Positions 17,486 through 25,949 are shown, counted from the stretch's first letter. The stretch: DNA of 32,541 nt from Bacteroidota bacterium (GCA_027491355.1 JAIXWI010000025.1:1-32541); one strand, 5' to 3'. Translations and numbers: made by a program. The notes: a model not told the origin generated them from the letters alone.

Positions 17486-17656
17486 ATTATTATTAATATA
17501 ATTTTGGGCCTCTGTTATTTTGGTATGTTGCAGCCGGAAAGTGTTAATTTAGTATGGAATAATTAGGATAAAGGGTTATCAGGGTTTCATTAATGTTGTT
17601 GAATGCCTTTGGATTGATCGTTTTGTGAAATCTTTAGCTCAAATAAATCTTTATTG

Positions 17657-18022
17657 TCACCAATAATTATGACCAGAAACAATGGTAAGTATTATTCCTG
17701 TTTCACTTATCTCCTTTCGGTAGTAAATAAATGGTTTGTGTTCATCAAGCATTACAGCATCGGATGCGCCACCTATTAATGTTGTGTCATTCAACTCTTT
17801 TCCAATGAACTGAAAAGAAGACTTGGCATAACTGATTTTGTTTCTTTCAAGTACTTTTATTAAAGAATCTAAATCATCGCAGTAAATTATTTTTACCTTT
17901 TGGTTGTAACTAATCTCGTGAGCATAAATAAAATTTTCAAATTTATTATTACTGATAGTCTGAGCATTTAAATCAATAAATCTTCCAAAGATTAATAAGA
18001 TTATTAAGAATGTGTTTTTCAT
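17657..18022 (-). CDS. Hypothetical exported protein
   Basis: A 121-residue protein with a signal peptide (MKNTFLIILLIFGRFIDLNAQ) and a polar mature part of about 100 residues. The KVKIIYCDDLDSLIKVLERNKISYAKSS stretch reads as a beta-alpha unit; the end (GIILTIVSGHNYW) is a strand. No family recognised. Alone on the minus strand, downstream of the AAA+ operon by about 95 bases. Confidence 0.55.
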   Translation of the reverse strand: MKNTFLIILLIFGRFIDLNAQTISNNKFENFIYAHEISYNQKVKIIYCDDLDSLIKVLERNKISYAKSSFQFIGKELNDTTLIGGASDAVMLDEHKPFIYYRKEISETGIILTIVSGHNYW

Positions 18023-18116
18023 AAATATTAATTTTAATATTTTCCTTTTAATTAGTACCTAGTTTACAAAATAAGTCCCTTCAACTCAATTATTTCATTT
18101 ATTAAACTATTCATTA

Positions 18117-18374
18117 TTATGTGATTGTGTTATAGATTTCAAATCCTAATTTATGCAAGGCAGAACATTTTTCATATTCCTCTCTTAGCTCAAAATATTG
18201 AACCAAAACATCGATAGCATCAACAATTTCTTTAGGTTTATTAAGAATTAACTTACTCCTAAAAGAGCCAATCATGACATTATAAAGTTTATTATAGAAC
18301 TGATCATTGGTACAAGTTTGTCTGCAATGAATAAGCTCCAATAATAACAATGTATTTTCACTCAATTCTACCAT
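18117..18374 (-). CDS. Small helical protein, last gene of the AAA+ operon
   Basis: The 85 residues are nearly all helix-forming, with LLLLELIHCRQTC and EIVDAIDVLVQYFELREEYEKCSALHKLG as the main segments and three Cys. No family recognised. It starts 7 bases after the preceding gene's stop, so it is read as the last gene of the operon. A structural or accessory role is a guess from its place. Confidence 0.55.
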   Translation of the reverse strand: MVELSENTLLLLELIHCRQTCTNDQFYNKLYNVMIGSFRSKLILNKPKEIVDAIDVLVQYFELREEYEKCSALHKLGFEIYNTIT

Positions 18375-18381
18375 ATCATTT

Positions 18382-18759
18382 TTATATATTTTTTAATAAA
18401 TCTTCAGGAAAGTTTTTAAGCTTATAATTCACCCCAAGAGATTGTTCAATCAATTTTTTTCCATGTAAAATAGGCACAAGAATATCTGTTTTTTTTAGAT
18501 AGCCTTTTGGTATTTCATAAATTGATTCACGATTATAGATATTAATATATAAGATTTCTTTTTCACCGTTAGCTTTTAAGATTTCATAGCAGTCAATAGG
18601 TTTAGATTTTCCAACAGAAGTTGTATGTATACGCTGAAAAAAAAATGGCTTCCCATCATCAGTTACTAGTGAATTTAAAAATTCAATAGTATCCTGAATG
18701 CTTTTTACTTTAATTGGATTTAGGGCTGTTTTAGCGTAGTTCTGTTCAAAATTTTCCAT
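18382..18759 (-). CDS. Hypothetical protein, AAA+ operon
   Basis: A soluble 125-residue protein with no signal. A helix (IQDTIEFLNSLV) is followed by strands FFFQRIHTTSV, IDCYEILKANGEKEILYINIY and a helix-turn end (YKLKNFPEDLLKNI). The end resembles the FPEGFKNFN stretch near the end of the upstream 130-residue protein. No family recognised. Ten bases separate it from the gene before and seven from the gene after, so it is probably co-translated. Confidence 0.6.
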   Translation of the reverse strand: MENFEQNYAKTALNPIKVKSIQDTIEFLNSLVTDDGKPFFFQRIHTTSVGKSKPIDCYEILKANGEKEILYINIYNRESIYEIPKGYLKKTDILVPILHGKKLIEQSLGVNYKLKNFPEDLLKNI

Positions 18760-18769
18760 AACATATTTT

Positions 18770-19162
18770 TTATTCTGGAATCCCAGTGATAATTGCTAGA
18801 CTGTTAAAGTTTTTAAATCCTTCAGGGAAGTCCTGAGCATTAAACTTTTTCTGAATACTCAAATCCGAAAATGCATAGAGCGAATGAGGATCCACCACTT
18901 TGTCGAAATAAGGTATGCTCACAGCCCAGTGACTGTAACCACCTACTTCAGCATGGTAAGTTACCATTTTTGTCATATCCAACATACTTGGTGATTTAAC
19001 CCTGTACCTTACGTTGTAATTTTCTTCCCCTGCATGAATAACTAAAAATCCAAGCAGCTTATTATTAACGATGATAAAAGGATGATCGGTACTTTTAACA
19101 GATACCATTAAAATTCCATCATCACAAGTGATCAGGTGAAAAGTGTTATAAACTGTTAGCAT
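18770..19162 (-). CDS. Hypothetical protein, AAA+ operon
   Basis: A 130-residue cytoplasmic protein rich in beta-strands (FHLITCDDGILMVSVKS, PFIIVNNKLLGFLVIHAG, NYNVRYRVKSPS) with MVTYHAEVGGYSHWAVSIPYFDKVVDP in the middle. No family recognised. It lies 63 bases after the AAA+ gene, the widest gap in the operon, so a separate internal promoter is possible. Confidence 0.6.
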   Translation of the reverse strand: MLTVYNTFHLITCDDGILMVSVKSTDHPFIIVNNKLLGFLVIHAGEENYNVRYRVKSPSMLDMTKMVTYHAEVGGYSHWAVSIPYFDKVVDPHSLYAFSDLSIQKKFNAQDFPEGFKNFNSLAIITGIPE

Positions 19163-19225
19163 ATATTTATATATTTTGTATTACAATATTAGTCTATCGA
19201 TTTGCGCTGTATACACAAGGATAAA

Positions 19226-20884
19226 TTATTTAAACCCAATTTTTCTATTTGTACTTCGGAAACCTACTTCTGACACTACATATTCCATGAATAAAGATTC
19301 ATTCTGAGATGTATTGCTGAATAATAATTGATCTGCCATTAATTTTCTTTTGATGTTTTGAATTTGACCACCGCTTAATTCATAACATGCAGCAATTTCC
19401 ATTAATTTATCTGAATTTATATCAGGAAAATGGCTCTCAAGAATCTTTAACCGTGTACTATTATCTGGCAATTCAAACTTCTGTTTATAAAGCAATCTTC
19501 TATCAAAGGCTCCATCGATGTTATTAATAAGATTCGTAGTGGCAATAAAAATACCTTTCATGTCCTCTAATTCTTGAAGTAAAATATTTTGCAATGAATT
19601 ATACATTTGATCAACAGAGTGTTGCACGGTGGTTCTGAGTCCCAATATTGCATCTGCCTCATTAAATAACAAGATTGGTGTTAGTCTGTTATATTTAAGG
19701 GCATCCCCATATTCTCTAAAAACTTTTTTAAGGTTTTTTTCCGATTCACCAACCCACATATCTTTGATACTGGAAATATCTACCTGGTAAATACTTCTTT
19801 GATGTTTTAACGCCAGTTGCTTAACAAGCTCTGTTTTTCCAGTACCAGGCAAACCATGAAATAGCATCGTGAGACAATCTTTCATGCCATTTTCCAAAAA
19901 CTTGTTCATTAGATGTCTATAATTTTCCTCTGACAAAAGTTGTTCGATTTTTTCAACACATTGACCCATACTACTATTAAAATAGAGATTATTCTCTTGT
20001 AGATCAGATGGCTCAATTAGTTTACAATATCTAGTAATCTTTTTTTTAAGGCTTGAATTTAATCTGATTTCCCCGAGTAGATCATTAGTTTTATCTCCCA
20101 ATATCACCGCTGAAAAATCGACAAAATTAGGTCTTTTAAATTCTATAAATCCATCTGTAACCATGGCGCTTAAACCACTAGATATTCGTTGTTTGAATCC
20201 TAATGAATAAGCAGGGTCTTGAGTAAAATGGTCAATAATATTATTAAGATCAAATTCCTCTCTTCCGTAAACAATTTCTGAAGCCAACCAAACAAGTATA
20301 ACTTTTTCTAAATCCATCAATTTTACATTCATCCGTAAATTTGAGATAAAAGCAAAGTTCTCATAATTCTCTAGTTCGAAAATTATTGCTTCAGCTAAAT
20401 CCTCAACCTCACAATCTCCAATATAATTAGATATAGTTTGTCTTAATTGTATTAATGCTTCAGACAATGTATCTGGTATTTGAATAGTTAGTTTAGCTTT
20501 ATCATTATAAGTTACAGCATCCAAAACCAATTTCGATATTTCAAATTCATCTGTCTTAAAAGAATGAAATTTCCTTTTTGATTGAATAAGCCATCCTTTT
20601 CGCTTTAGAATTTTTATATTCTCATAACTATGAATAATATCGAGCGAGCTAAAGCCCATATGCTTCATCAATTTCCTTATGGAGGTTGTTTCCCCCATTA
20701 ATTGTTCGCAAATCAACACAGAAATCAAAGTTGAAAAACTAATATCTAGATCCAAAAAATTTGAAACCAATGATATTTCCTCTTCCAAATCGCTTAAAAG
20801 ATCCGGTTGACGTAATAATTTTTCTCTAGACTCAAATATTTTTGTCATGCTTTCTAGAAGCAAATTGTTTGTTTTTATTTTCAT
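19226..20884 (-). CDS. AAA+ ATPase with long N-terminal domain
   Basis: The C-terminal part is a Cdc48/FtsH-like AAA module. Walker A HGLPGTGKTEL is at about residues 343-353 (K350), followed by the pore-like SIKDMWVGESEKNL. Walker B is ILLFNEAD (404-411), with Asn where most have Asp. Arg finger candidates are R462/R463 in GAFDRRLLY. About 330 N-terminal residues are helical, without a recognised family, and may bind the client or partner. The ATG at 20884 gives 552 residues; a TTG at 20914 is possible. It sits second in a five-gene operon of unknown proteins, suggesting it remodels or loads one of them. Confidence 0.85.
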   Translation of the reverse strand: MKIKTNNLLLESMTKIFESREKLLRQPDLLSDLEEEISLVSNFLDLDISFSTLISVLICEQLMGETTSIRKLMKHMGFSSLDIIHSYENIKILKRKGWLIQSKRKFHSFKTDEFEISKLVLDAVTYNDKAKLTIQIPDTLSEALIQLRQTISNYIGDCEVEDLAEAIIFELENYENFAFISNLRMNVKLMDLEKVILVWLASEIVYGREEFDLNNIIDHFTQDPAYSLGFKQRISSGLSAMVTDGFIEFKRPNFVDFSAVILGDKTNDLLGEIRLNSSLKKKITRYCKLIEPSDLQENNLYFNSSMGQCVEKIEQLLSEENYRHLMNKFLENGMKDCLTMLFHGLPGTGKTELVKQLALKHQRSIYQVDISSIKDMWVGESEKNLKKVFREYGDALKYNRLTPILLFNEADAILGLRTTVQHSVDQMYNSLQNILLQELEDMKGIFIATTNLINNIDGAFDRRLLYKQKFELPDNSTRLKILESHFPDINSDKLMEIAACYELSGGQIQNIKRKLMADQLLFSNTSQNESLFMEYVVSEVGFRSTNRKIGFK

Positions 20885-20926
20885 AATTGGTGTTTTAAAA
20901 TATAAATAATTCAAAATTGAGCATGT

Positions 20927-21520
20927 TTACAAGGATTGAATATTTTTGACTCGCCAATCAATGTAATCATTGATTGACCTATCAGGTACTAAGGAGTCAA
21001 AGTCGTTTCTGTATGGTCGTACTGATGCCACACCATCACCACGGGTAATAAATGGACGTTGACTAGAATACCGTGAAAGGTCAAACTTGAATAATTTAAG
21101 CGCTTTATTAGGTATATCATTGTTTGTACATACATAGTATGTAGGTTTTGAGAAGCCAATTGCATCTTCAGCCATATTAGGATCTTGAAACCACGTAACA
21201 TTAGCTAAATGAGTATCGATACGCCAAAAACTGTACATAGAAAACTCATAACCCTTCATAGGGTAATTTCCATCAAAAAAAATATCCCAAATATCCATAA
21301 AATATGGATATGTGTACTCGAATTTGTAAAGATTCGAGTGTGCAAAAACAGCATACTTATTTGGGCATATTAATCCATGAGCAGCAATTGATAAATTGCG
21401 CTCATGAAAATCATAAGTGATGTGCCACAAGTAACGACTTGTTTTGATTGGTGTTTGGTCTAAACGAGCAAGAAAGTTTTCGGTTAGTGGACTTACTTTT
21501 GAACTAAATGATGATTTCAT
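20927..21520 (-). CDS. Possible ADP-ribosyltransferase-fold protein, first gene of the AAA+ operon
   Basis: The 197-residue soluble protein begins with SRYLWHITYDFHERNLSIAAHGL, like the xHxT … I…GL opening of ART-fold proteins (DarT, RNA 2'-phosphotransferase). FAHSN, WRIDTHLANVTWFQDPNM and TYYVCTNNDIPNKALKLFKFD are placed as in small ART-like proteins where a retrieved strand is followed by a P-rich loop. The family is not certain and no catalytic Glu can be named. Start is fixed by AAAGGAG six bases before the ATG, a strong ribosome site that is rare in Bacteroidota. Next gene begins 13 bases on. Confidence 0.5.
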   Translation of the reverse strand: MKSSFSSKVSPLTENFLARLDQTPIKTSRYLWHITYDFHERNLSIAAHGLICPNKYAVFAHSNLYKFEYTYPYFMDIWDIFFDGNYPMKGYEFSMYSFWRIDTHLANVTWFQDPNMAEDAIGFSKPTYYVCTNNDIPNKALKLFKFDLSRYSSQRPFITRGDGVASVRPYRNDFDSLVPDRSINDYIDWRVKNIQSL

Positions 21521-21530
21521 AATTTCTCCT
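21521..21530 (-). promoter_or_regulatory. Strong Shine-Dalgarno before the AAA+ operon
   Basis: On the minus strand AAAGGAGAAATT comes right before the ATG at 21520. Bacteroidota genes seldom use such sites and no other start in the window shows one this clear, so it may mark DNA from another lineage or a highly translated operon. Confidence 0.7.
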
Positions 21531-21644
21531 TTTTTTAAGACATGAATAATTATATCCGCTCCTGGGATGATTTAAAAATGTCTTTGAAGGATTAAAATTA
21601 TTTACATCACTTTCATCATTCTGAGTGCAATACTAAAAAACTAG

Positions 21645-21668
21645 TTTGCGTTCTATTAGCAACGCAAA
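21645..21668. promoter_or_regulatory. 8-8-8 palindrome, candidate operator of the AAA+ operon
   Basis: TTTGCGTT and AACGCAAA are perfect inverted 8-mers around an 8-base spacer, 125 bases upstream of the first gene. Nearby TAGTTTTT on the minus strand (about 16 bases from a TTG in the palindrome) could be a promoter -7 box, so a dimeric repressor could block it. The surrounding 260-base gap has no open frame. Confidence 0.55.
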
Positions 21669-21780
21669 TTTTTTTTCATTTTTTTAAACATTAAATTTTA
21701 ACCTAACACGTTTTTTATCTAAAATTAGCGTAAAGTTCAATAAAGTATTTCAGACTAAAAAAGTGGCAAGGCTATTCATT

Positions 21781-21882
21781 TTAGGTTTTCTTTTTTAAGT
21801 TTCTTCCACTAACTGCTCGTCCAGCTGCTGTGCGTTTATCAAGCTTTGCTTTCTTTGTGATTCTCATAATTTTTTTTGCCAT
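21781..21882 (-). CDS. 33-residue very basic peptide
   Basis: The ATG at 21882 opens a 33-codon frame ending with TAA at 21781. The product starts MAKKIMRITKKAKLDKRT, continues AAGRAVSGRNLKKKT, and has 13 Lys/Arg and one acidic residue. It follows a promoter-like element with TACATTTG 21 bases before the ATG. The size and charge suggest a nucleic-acid-binding or ribosome-related peptide, but no family is recognised. The promoter and the absence of rare-looking codons support a real gene; translation is not shown. Confidence 0.55.
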   Translation of the reverse strand: MAKKIMRITKKAKLDKRTAAGRAVSGRNLKKKT

Positions 21883-21902
21883 GATTCAATTGATTTATGA
21901 TG

Positions 21903-21937
21903 CAAATGTATGGAGCAACATTGCGGCTATATGCCAA
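21903..21937 (-). promoter_or_regulatory. Shared promoter-like element P1
   Basis: On the minus strand TTG (21935-21937), exactly 24 bases, then TACATTTG (21903-21910). The spacer contains ATAGCCGCAAT. The same layout is found at 23409 and 25950. It precedes the 33-residue peptide gene. Confidence 0.65.
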
Positions 21938-21957
21938 AGTGATTTTATTTTAAATAA

Positions 21958-22719
21958 TTATTCCCAATTACTGAAAATTAATTGATCGACAGACTCGTTA
22001 TTATTATAATTTCTATTGTAATTAAAAGAATTACCTAGTTGATTTTGTTTCAAAAATGCTTTAGCAGTTTCATTTATTTGATTCAAATAAAAAAAGCCAT
22101 TTTTTATCTCTAAATTTTTCAGTATTTGAAGCAAATTAATAAATATAAATTGATCCATATCAGATCTAATATTAATGGTGCTGTTTAATAAAATTTGATT
22201 TTGAACACAGAAATTATAAAACCATTCATTCTCACAATTGATTAGTAAAAGTATGATTTCTTCATTTTTATAAACTTGAATGTTACTTGATTGACATTCG
22301 TTATAAATTATAGATTTTTTTGTGTTAAAATCTAATGAATCGAAATAGTCTTCTTCAGCATCACCAATACCCATTTCCATCAGTGAAGAACTCAAAGGAT
22401 CTGACAATCGTTTCTGCTGAATATAGTGCATATTTAAGCGAGATTGTTGATTTGGATCGTTATTGTCAAATTTAAGAACCGATGGGGATTCCTCTAATTC
22501 GATATTTTCAATAAATTCGAATCCATGAACCCTTGTTAGATTTATAATTTCTTCGCTACTTGTTTTTAATATTTCATTATCTGTAAATACGTATATTTTC
22601 GGCAAAGGAGTTTTAGAACTACGTTCAAAAAGTTTTGTAGCTCCAAAGTCAAATCCAGAGCAAGGATACCAACACTTTACCTGGTTACCAATGAGGTATT
22701 TTAATAACTGTTTATTCAT
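21958..22719 (-). CDS. Hypothetical protein sharing a domain with the 591-residue protein upstream
   Basis: The 253-residue protein begins with a CWYPCSGFDFGATKLFER motif; similar text opens uncharacterised Bacteroidota proteins. Its middle, INLTRVHGFEFIENIELEE and KKSIIYNECQSSNIQVYKN … WFYNFCVQNQILL, lines up with IKNLTNDHGYELQEETILR and KRYIIGIDEEINATVLKKN … FLEWCKANELKL in the 24100-25875 protein. Function unknown. It lies 29 bases after the CAP gene, in the same transcription unit. Confidence 0.6.
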   Translation of the reverse strand: MNKQLLKYLIGNQVKCWYPCSGFDFGATKLFERSSKTPLPKIYVFTDNEILKTSSEEIINLTRVHGFEFIENIELEESPSVLKFDNNDPNQQSRLNMHYIQQKRLSDPLSSSLMEMGIGDAEEDYFDSLDFNTKKSIIYNECQSSNIQVYKNEEIILLLINCENEWFYNFCVQNQILLNSTINIRSDMDQFIFINLLQILKNLEIKNGFFYLNQINETAKAFLKQNQLGNSFNYNRNYNNNESVDQLIFSNWE

Positions 22720-22748
22720 ATGATTATTTTATTATTTCCTGATTTCAA

Positions 22749-23387
22749 TTATTTACAAATCAACATTGTTGCTTTCTGGATATATAAGTTTTGTTTCTTT
22801 TTAAATCTAGAGCCAATATAAAAACCAAGATATTTTGCATCAGGCAAAAGCATGGCAGCGTTATGACCTGGTGATTTTTGCCACATTTTAAATACAGACT
22901 CTACTGACTCGGCATTAATTCTTTGAAATTGTATAGTTGGATCATTACCAACTTGAGCATTCGATATAGCGCAATTTTCATAGATGTTTGGGTGTTTTTC
23001 AGCCCAGCTCTGATCGTATTTTCGAACGCGATCGATAGGCTGATAATATACGTTACCGTCTATATTTAAAGAGTTTTCAATATGAGAAATGGTATCACGA
23101 TTTAACATCCAATTGGTGTGTAATCTACACGCAGAGTCCATTACATCTATTAATTTTAAAGTTGTTAATTGATTTTGAGCTCTATATCCATTGATTAACC
23201 TAAGAAAAATTGAGTCACACTTTTGTTCAGATAAATCAATATTGATTGGATGTTTTTTCAGATAATCCTGAACGTACATATTGATTACATCATCATAAAT
23301 TTGTTGAGAAAGATCCTCTGATTTTTTGTTTTGAGCGTTGAGCTGACAAACCGCCATCAACATCAACATTAATAGCTTCATTTTCAT
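22749..23387 (-). CDS. Secreted CAP/SCP-domain protein
   Basis: A signal peptide (MKMKLLMLMLMAVCQLNAQ) precedes a CAP (SCP/PR1) domain: LINGYRAQNQLTTLKLIDVMDSACRLHTNWM early, SHIENS in the middle and SVFKMWQKSPGHNAAMLLPDAKYLGFYIG at the end. The HTNW and SPGHNA histidines are at the conserved metal/substrate cavity places. CAP proteins are exported and have diverse roles including protease-like or sterol binding activities in other organisms. First gene of a two-gene unit behind element P2. Confidence 0.85.
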   Translation of the reverse strand: MKMKLLMLMLMAVCQLNAQNKKSEDLSQQIYDDVINMYVQDYLKKHPINIDLSEQKCDSIFLRLINGYRAQNQLTTLKLIDVMDSACRLHTNWMLNRDTISHIENSLNIDGNVYYQPIDRVRKYDQSWAEKHPNIYENCAISNAQVGNDPTIQFQRINAESVESVFKMWQKSPGHNAAMLLPDAKYLGFYIGSRFKKKQNLYIQKATMLICK

Positions 23388-23408
23388 AATTCTTATTTAT
23401 TTATGAAA

Positions 23409-23443
23409 CAATATTACAAAACAGGATTGCGGCGTATAACCAA
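23409..23443 (-). promoter_or_regulatory. Shared promoter-like element P2
   Basis: Minus strand: TTG (23441-23443), 24 bases containing ATACGCCGCAAT, then TAATATTG (23409-23416, one base from TAnnTTTG). It lies 21 bases upstream of the CAP gene start. Confidence 0.6.
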
Positions 23444-23469
23444 AGATTAATAAATAATAAAAAAAGTAA

Positions 23470-24069
23470 TTAGAGCCAATTAAACCACGTTTCTTGATTA
23501 ATGTGAGGGATCATTTTATTTTCACAAATGCGCATGGTATGTCCAGTTCCTCCATCTTTGGGATTATTTAAATCATCATAAAAAATGGCAAAGGTTGCTG
23601 GAATTAATGTTTTAGTACCCAAAACCTTGATAGCATCTCGAATAATATACGCTGCCTTTAAGGAATTTTTATCTCTTAACCCATGAAGATACCGGTCAAC
23701 CAATTGATTTGTTTTACTATCTTTTTTGGATTGATAAATTATTTCATGTTCAGATGCTATACATAGCTCATCCAATGAAATTGATTCAAGACCCTCATTA
23801 TATTTCTTTCTATGATTTTTAAAAGGCTTTATTAACTGAATGCGAGAACTGCAAAATGATGTAACCCCTTTTGTAAATAACTCATCTGCACCAGGAGCGT
23901 TGCCGCTTCTAAAATGGATATTTTTAGATTGAGAGGCTAACAAATAGCCCAGTTTTACAAGAAAATCTTGGTCTTCAATTTTTACGTTTCTTTTACCTTC
24001 AAGTAAAACAACTGAATTATCAAAGTCATATTTTTCAATAAATTCTATTAAAGTCATTTTAGTGTTCAA
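23470..24069 (-). CDS. SLOG/DprA-like Rossmann-fold protein
   Basis: The 199-residue protein has VVLLEGKRNVK and IHFRSGNAPGADELFTKGV, the latter like the (S/G)G(A)xxGAD nucleotide-binding loop of SLOG, DprA and lysine-decarboxylase-like domains. The C-terminal NPKDGGTGHTMRICE is a second motif seen in such hypothetical proteins. SLOG domains bind nucleotide ligands and often act in anti-phage or toxin systems. The gene lies 30 bases after the 591-residue protein and is read with it. Confidence 0.65.
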   Translation of the reverse strand: MNTKMTLIEFIEKYDFDNSVVLLEGKRNVKIEDQDFLVKLGYLLASQSKNIHFRSGNAPGADELFTKGVTSFCSSRIQLIKPFKNHRKKYNEGLESISLDELCIASEHEIIYQSKKDSKTNQLVDRYLHGLRDKNSLKAAYIIRDAIKVLGTKTLIPATFAIFYDDLNNPKDGGTGHTMRICENKMIPHINQETWFNWL

Positions 24070-24099
24070 ATTAATTTGAATCGTAAGGAAAAATAAAAT

Positions 24100-25875
24100 T
24101 TAGCCATTTTGATATAAATGTTTCACTCTAGGGATACAATACTCAAGAGTCTTAGGATTGGCATCAATAACTCTTTTTATAAAAGATACTTCATAAGTTA
24201 AATCATCGGATATAAATTCAACAGCTTTGGAATTTTGAGATATAGCAATGGCTGCCAAGTCTTCATTATTTTTTATTTTATCCGAAAGAAATTTTAATAA
24301 CATACCATCTTGTGCTAATGCTAGCCTACATATTTCATGATTTTCTTTCAACGAATCACGCAGGGCATGAATAAAATGAGGGATTTTCGAAATAAGATTT
24401 TTATTAAAAACTAAATCATCTTTAATTATTTTTGGAATTACACTATAATAGATTTCGTAATCTTTTGGTTCCAATAAACCTTCTCTCGGTGAATTTTTCC
24501 ATGCAGTAGCGCCTTTCAACCAAAACTCAGAAGTTCCTTTTAATGTATCATCTGCAATCGCCCACGAAATAGAACCATCATCGTAATTCAAAGTTTCTAA
24601 AATAAAATCTATATCTCCTGAAAAACCTTTTTCTCTAACGATTTCCTTGAAAACATCCCGCTCTTCCTCTGTCCCATATTCCCAATAAATTTTCACGAAA
24701 GCCATTAATACATCCCGTTCCTCTTTCAGGAAATCAGGAACATGTAAAAATGAATCGCCCTCAATAATACGCGAACAAATATGATTAATCATATCCACTT
24801 GATACTCTTCCGACCAATTTGCAAAATCTGATTGTTTAATGTATTGTAAGGTATTCAGTCTGTTATTCTGGTAGACGCAGCATTCATAAAATGATTCATG
24901 ATAATCAAAAAATTCTTTATCTATGATACCTTGGATAAAAGTCATCATATCTTCCGTTATATGAGAACTATGCAATAATGCGGCAATTTCAAATTCATAG
25001 GGTTTTTTAATGGATATAATTTCAATAAGCCTAGATTTTATAAGAATTACTATTTCTTGAGGCAAATTTCTGCATTTCAGTATTTTAGCAATATCATTGT
25101 AAGTTATTGGTTGGTTTTTAATTAAATCAATAAAATAACGGTATTCTTCAAATTCGAGAGAAGTACGATATATATCAAAACCATCTAGGTCCTTATCAAA
25201 ATAAATATTGTCAATGTATTCCGAAATTGTTGATGGAACAATATACCTCTCTGAAATTCCAAGCGAATCACAAATTTGATCTTCATTGAAGACTATGCCT
25301 GATTCATATGGGTTTGTAATTAAGATAGATTGTAGTTTTAGTTCATTTGCCTTACACCATTCTAAAAAAGATATATTATCTAGTTCAATAAAAATACATT
25401 GATTGTTATTTTTTTTTAACACAGTTGCATTTATTTCCTCATCAATTCCAATGATGTATCGCTTTTCATGATGATCAAGGTGAGTGAAAATCTCATCTGA
25501 TTTATCATAACACTCCCAAATTGCAGAACAATTTTCATCAAACCAGGGAATAGTTTTTGATTTAATTTTACAAATTTCAGTCATTCTTTGCCATTGATCA
25601 TCTTTACACAACCATTCGTGCGATAAAATTTCATCAGGAATCCGTAAAATAGTTTCCTCCTGTAATTCATACCCATGATCATTAGTTAAATTTTTTATTA
25701 CTTCATTGGCAAAGTCCAAATCCAATGGAGCTATAGACAACACATAAAGGTTTGATAAGGCATCTGAAATTTTCAGTTCTGTGGTAAAATACCCCCATTT
25801 ATCAGCGGATTTAGGATTTGTTACCCATGTAACACTTGAAGTGTTTTTAATGAGTTCAACAATATTCGTATTCAT
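24100..25875 (-). CDS. Large hypothetical protein with DUF4116-like C-terminal repeats
   Basis: The 591-residue protein is acidic and soluble. Residues about 40-210 line up with the 253-residue protein encoded at 21958-22719. The central part is helical. The last 100 residues contain NHEICRLALAQDGMLLKFLSDKIKNNEDLAAIAISQN… and KAVEFISDDLTYEVSFIKRVIDANPKTLEYC, the pattern of DUF4116 repeats (NnxelallAvkqnG). No catalytic motif is recognised. Reads as the first gene of a unit with the SLOG-like protein, behind element P3. Confidence 0.65.
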   Translation of the reverse strand: MNTNIVELIKNTSSVTWVTNPKSADKWGYFTTELKISDALSNLYVLSIAPLDLDFANEVIKNLTNDHGYELQEETILRIPDEILSHEWLCKDDQWQRMTEICKIKSKTIPWFDENCSAIWECYDKSDEIFTHLDHHEKRYIIGIDEEINATVLKKNNNQCIFIELDNISFLEWCKANELKLQSILITNPYESGIVFNEDQICDSLGISERYIVPSTISEYIDNIYFDKDLDGFDIYRTSLEFEEYRYFIDLIKNQPITYNDIAKILKCRNLPQEIVILIKSRLIEIISIKKPYEFEIAALLHSSHITEDMMTFIQGIIDKEFFDYHESFYECCVYQNNRLNTLQYIKQSDFANWSEEYQVDMINHICSRIIEGDSFLHVPDFLKEERDVLMAFVKIYWEYGTEEERDVFKEIVREKGFSGDIDFILETLNYDDGSISWAIADDTLKGTSEFWLKGATAWKNSPREGLLEPKDYEIYYSVIPKIIKDDLVFNKNLISKIPHFIHALRDSLKENHEICRLALAQDGMLLKFLSDKIKNNEDLAAIAISQNSKAVEFISDDLTYEVSFIKRVIDANPKTLEYCIPRVKHLYQNG

Positions 25876-25949
25876 TTTATCTATTCAGTTAATGAAGCTA
25901 TTTTTAAAAATAATGTCCCAATTGATTTGATTTTTATTTGAGAATGATG

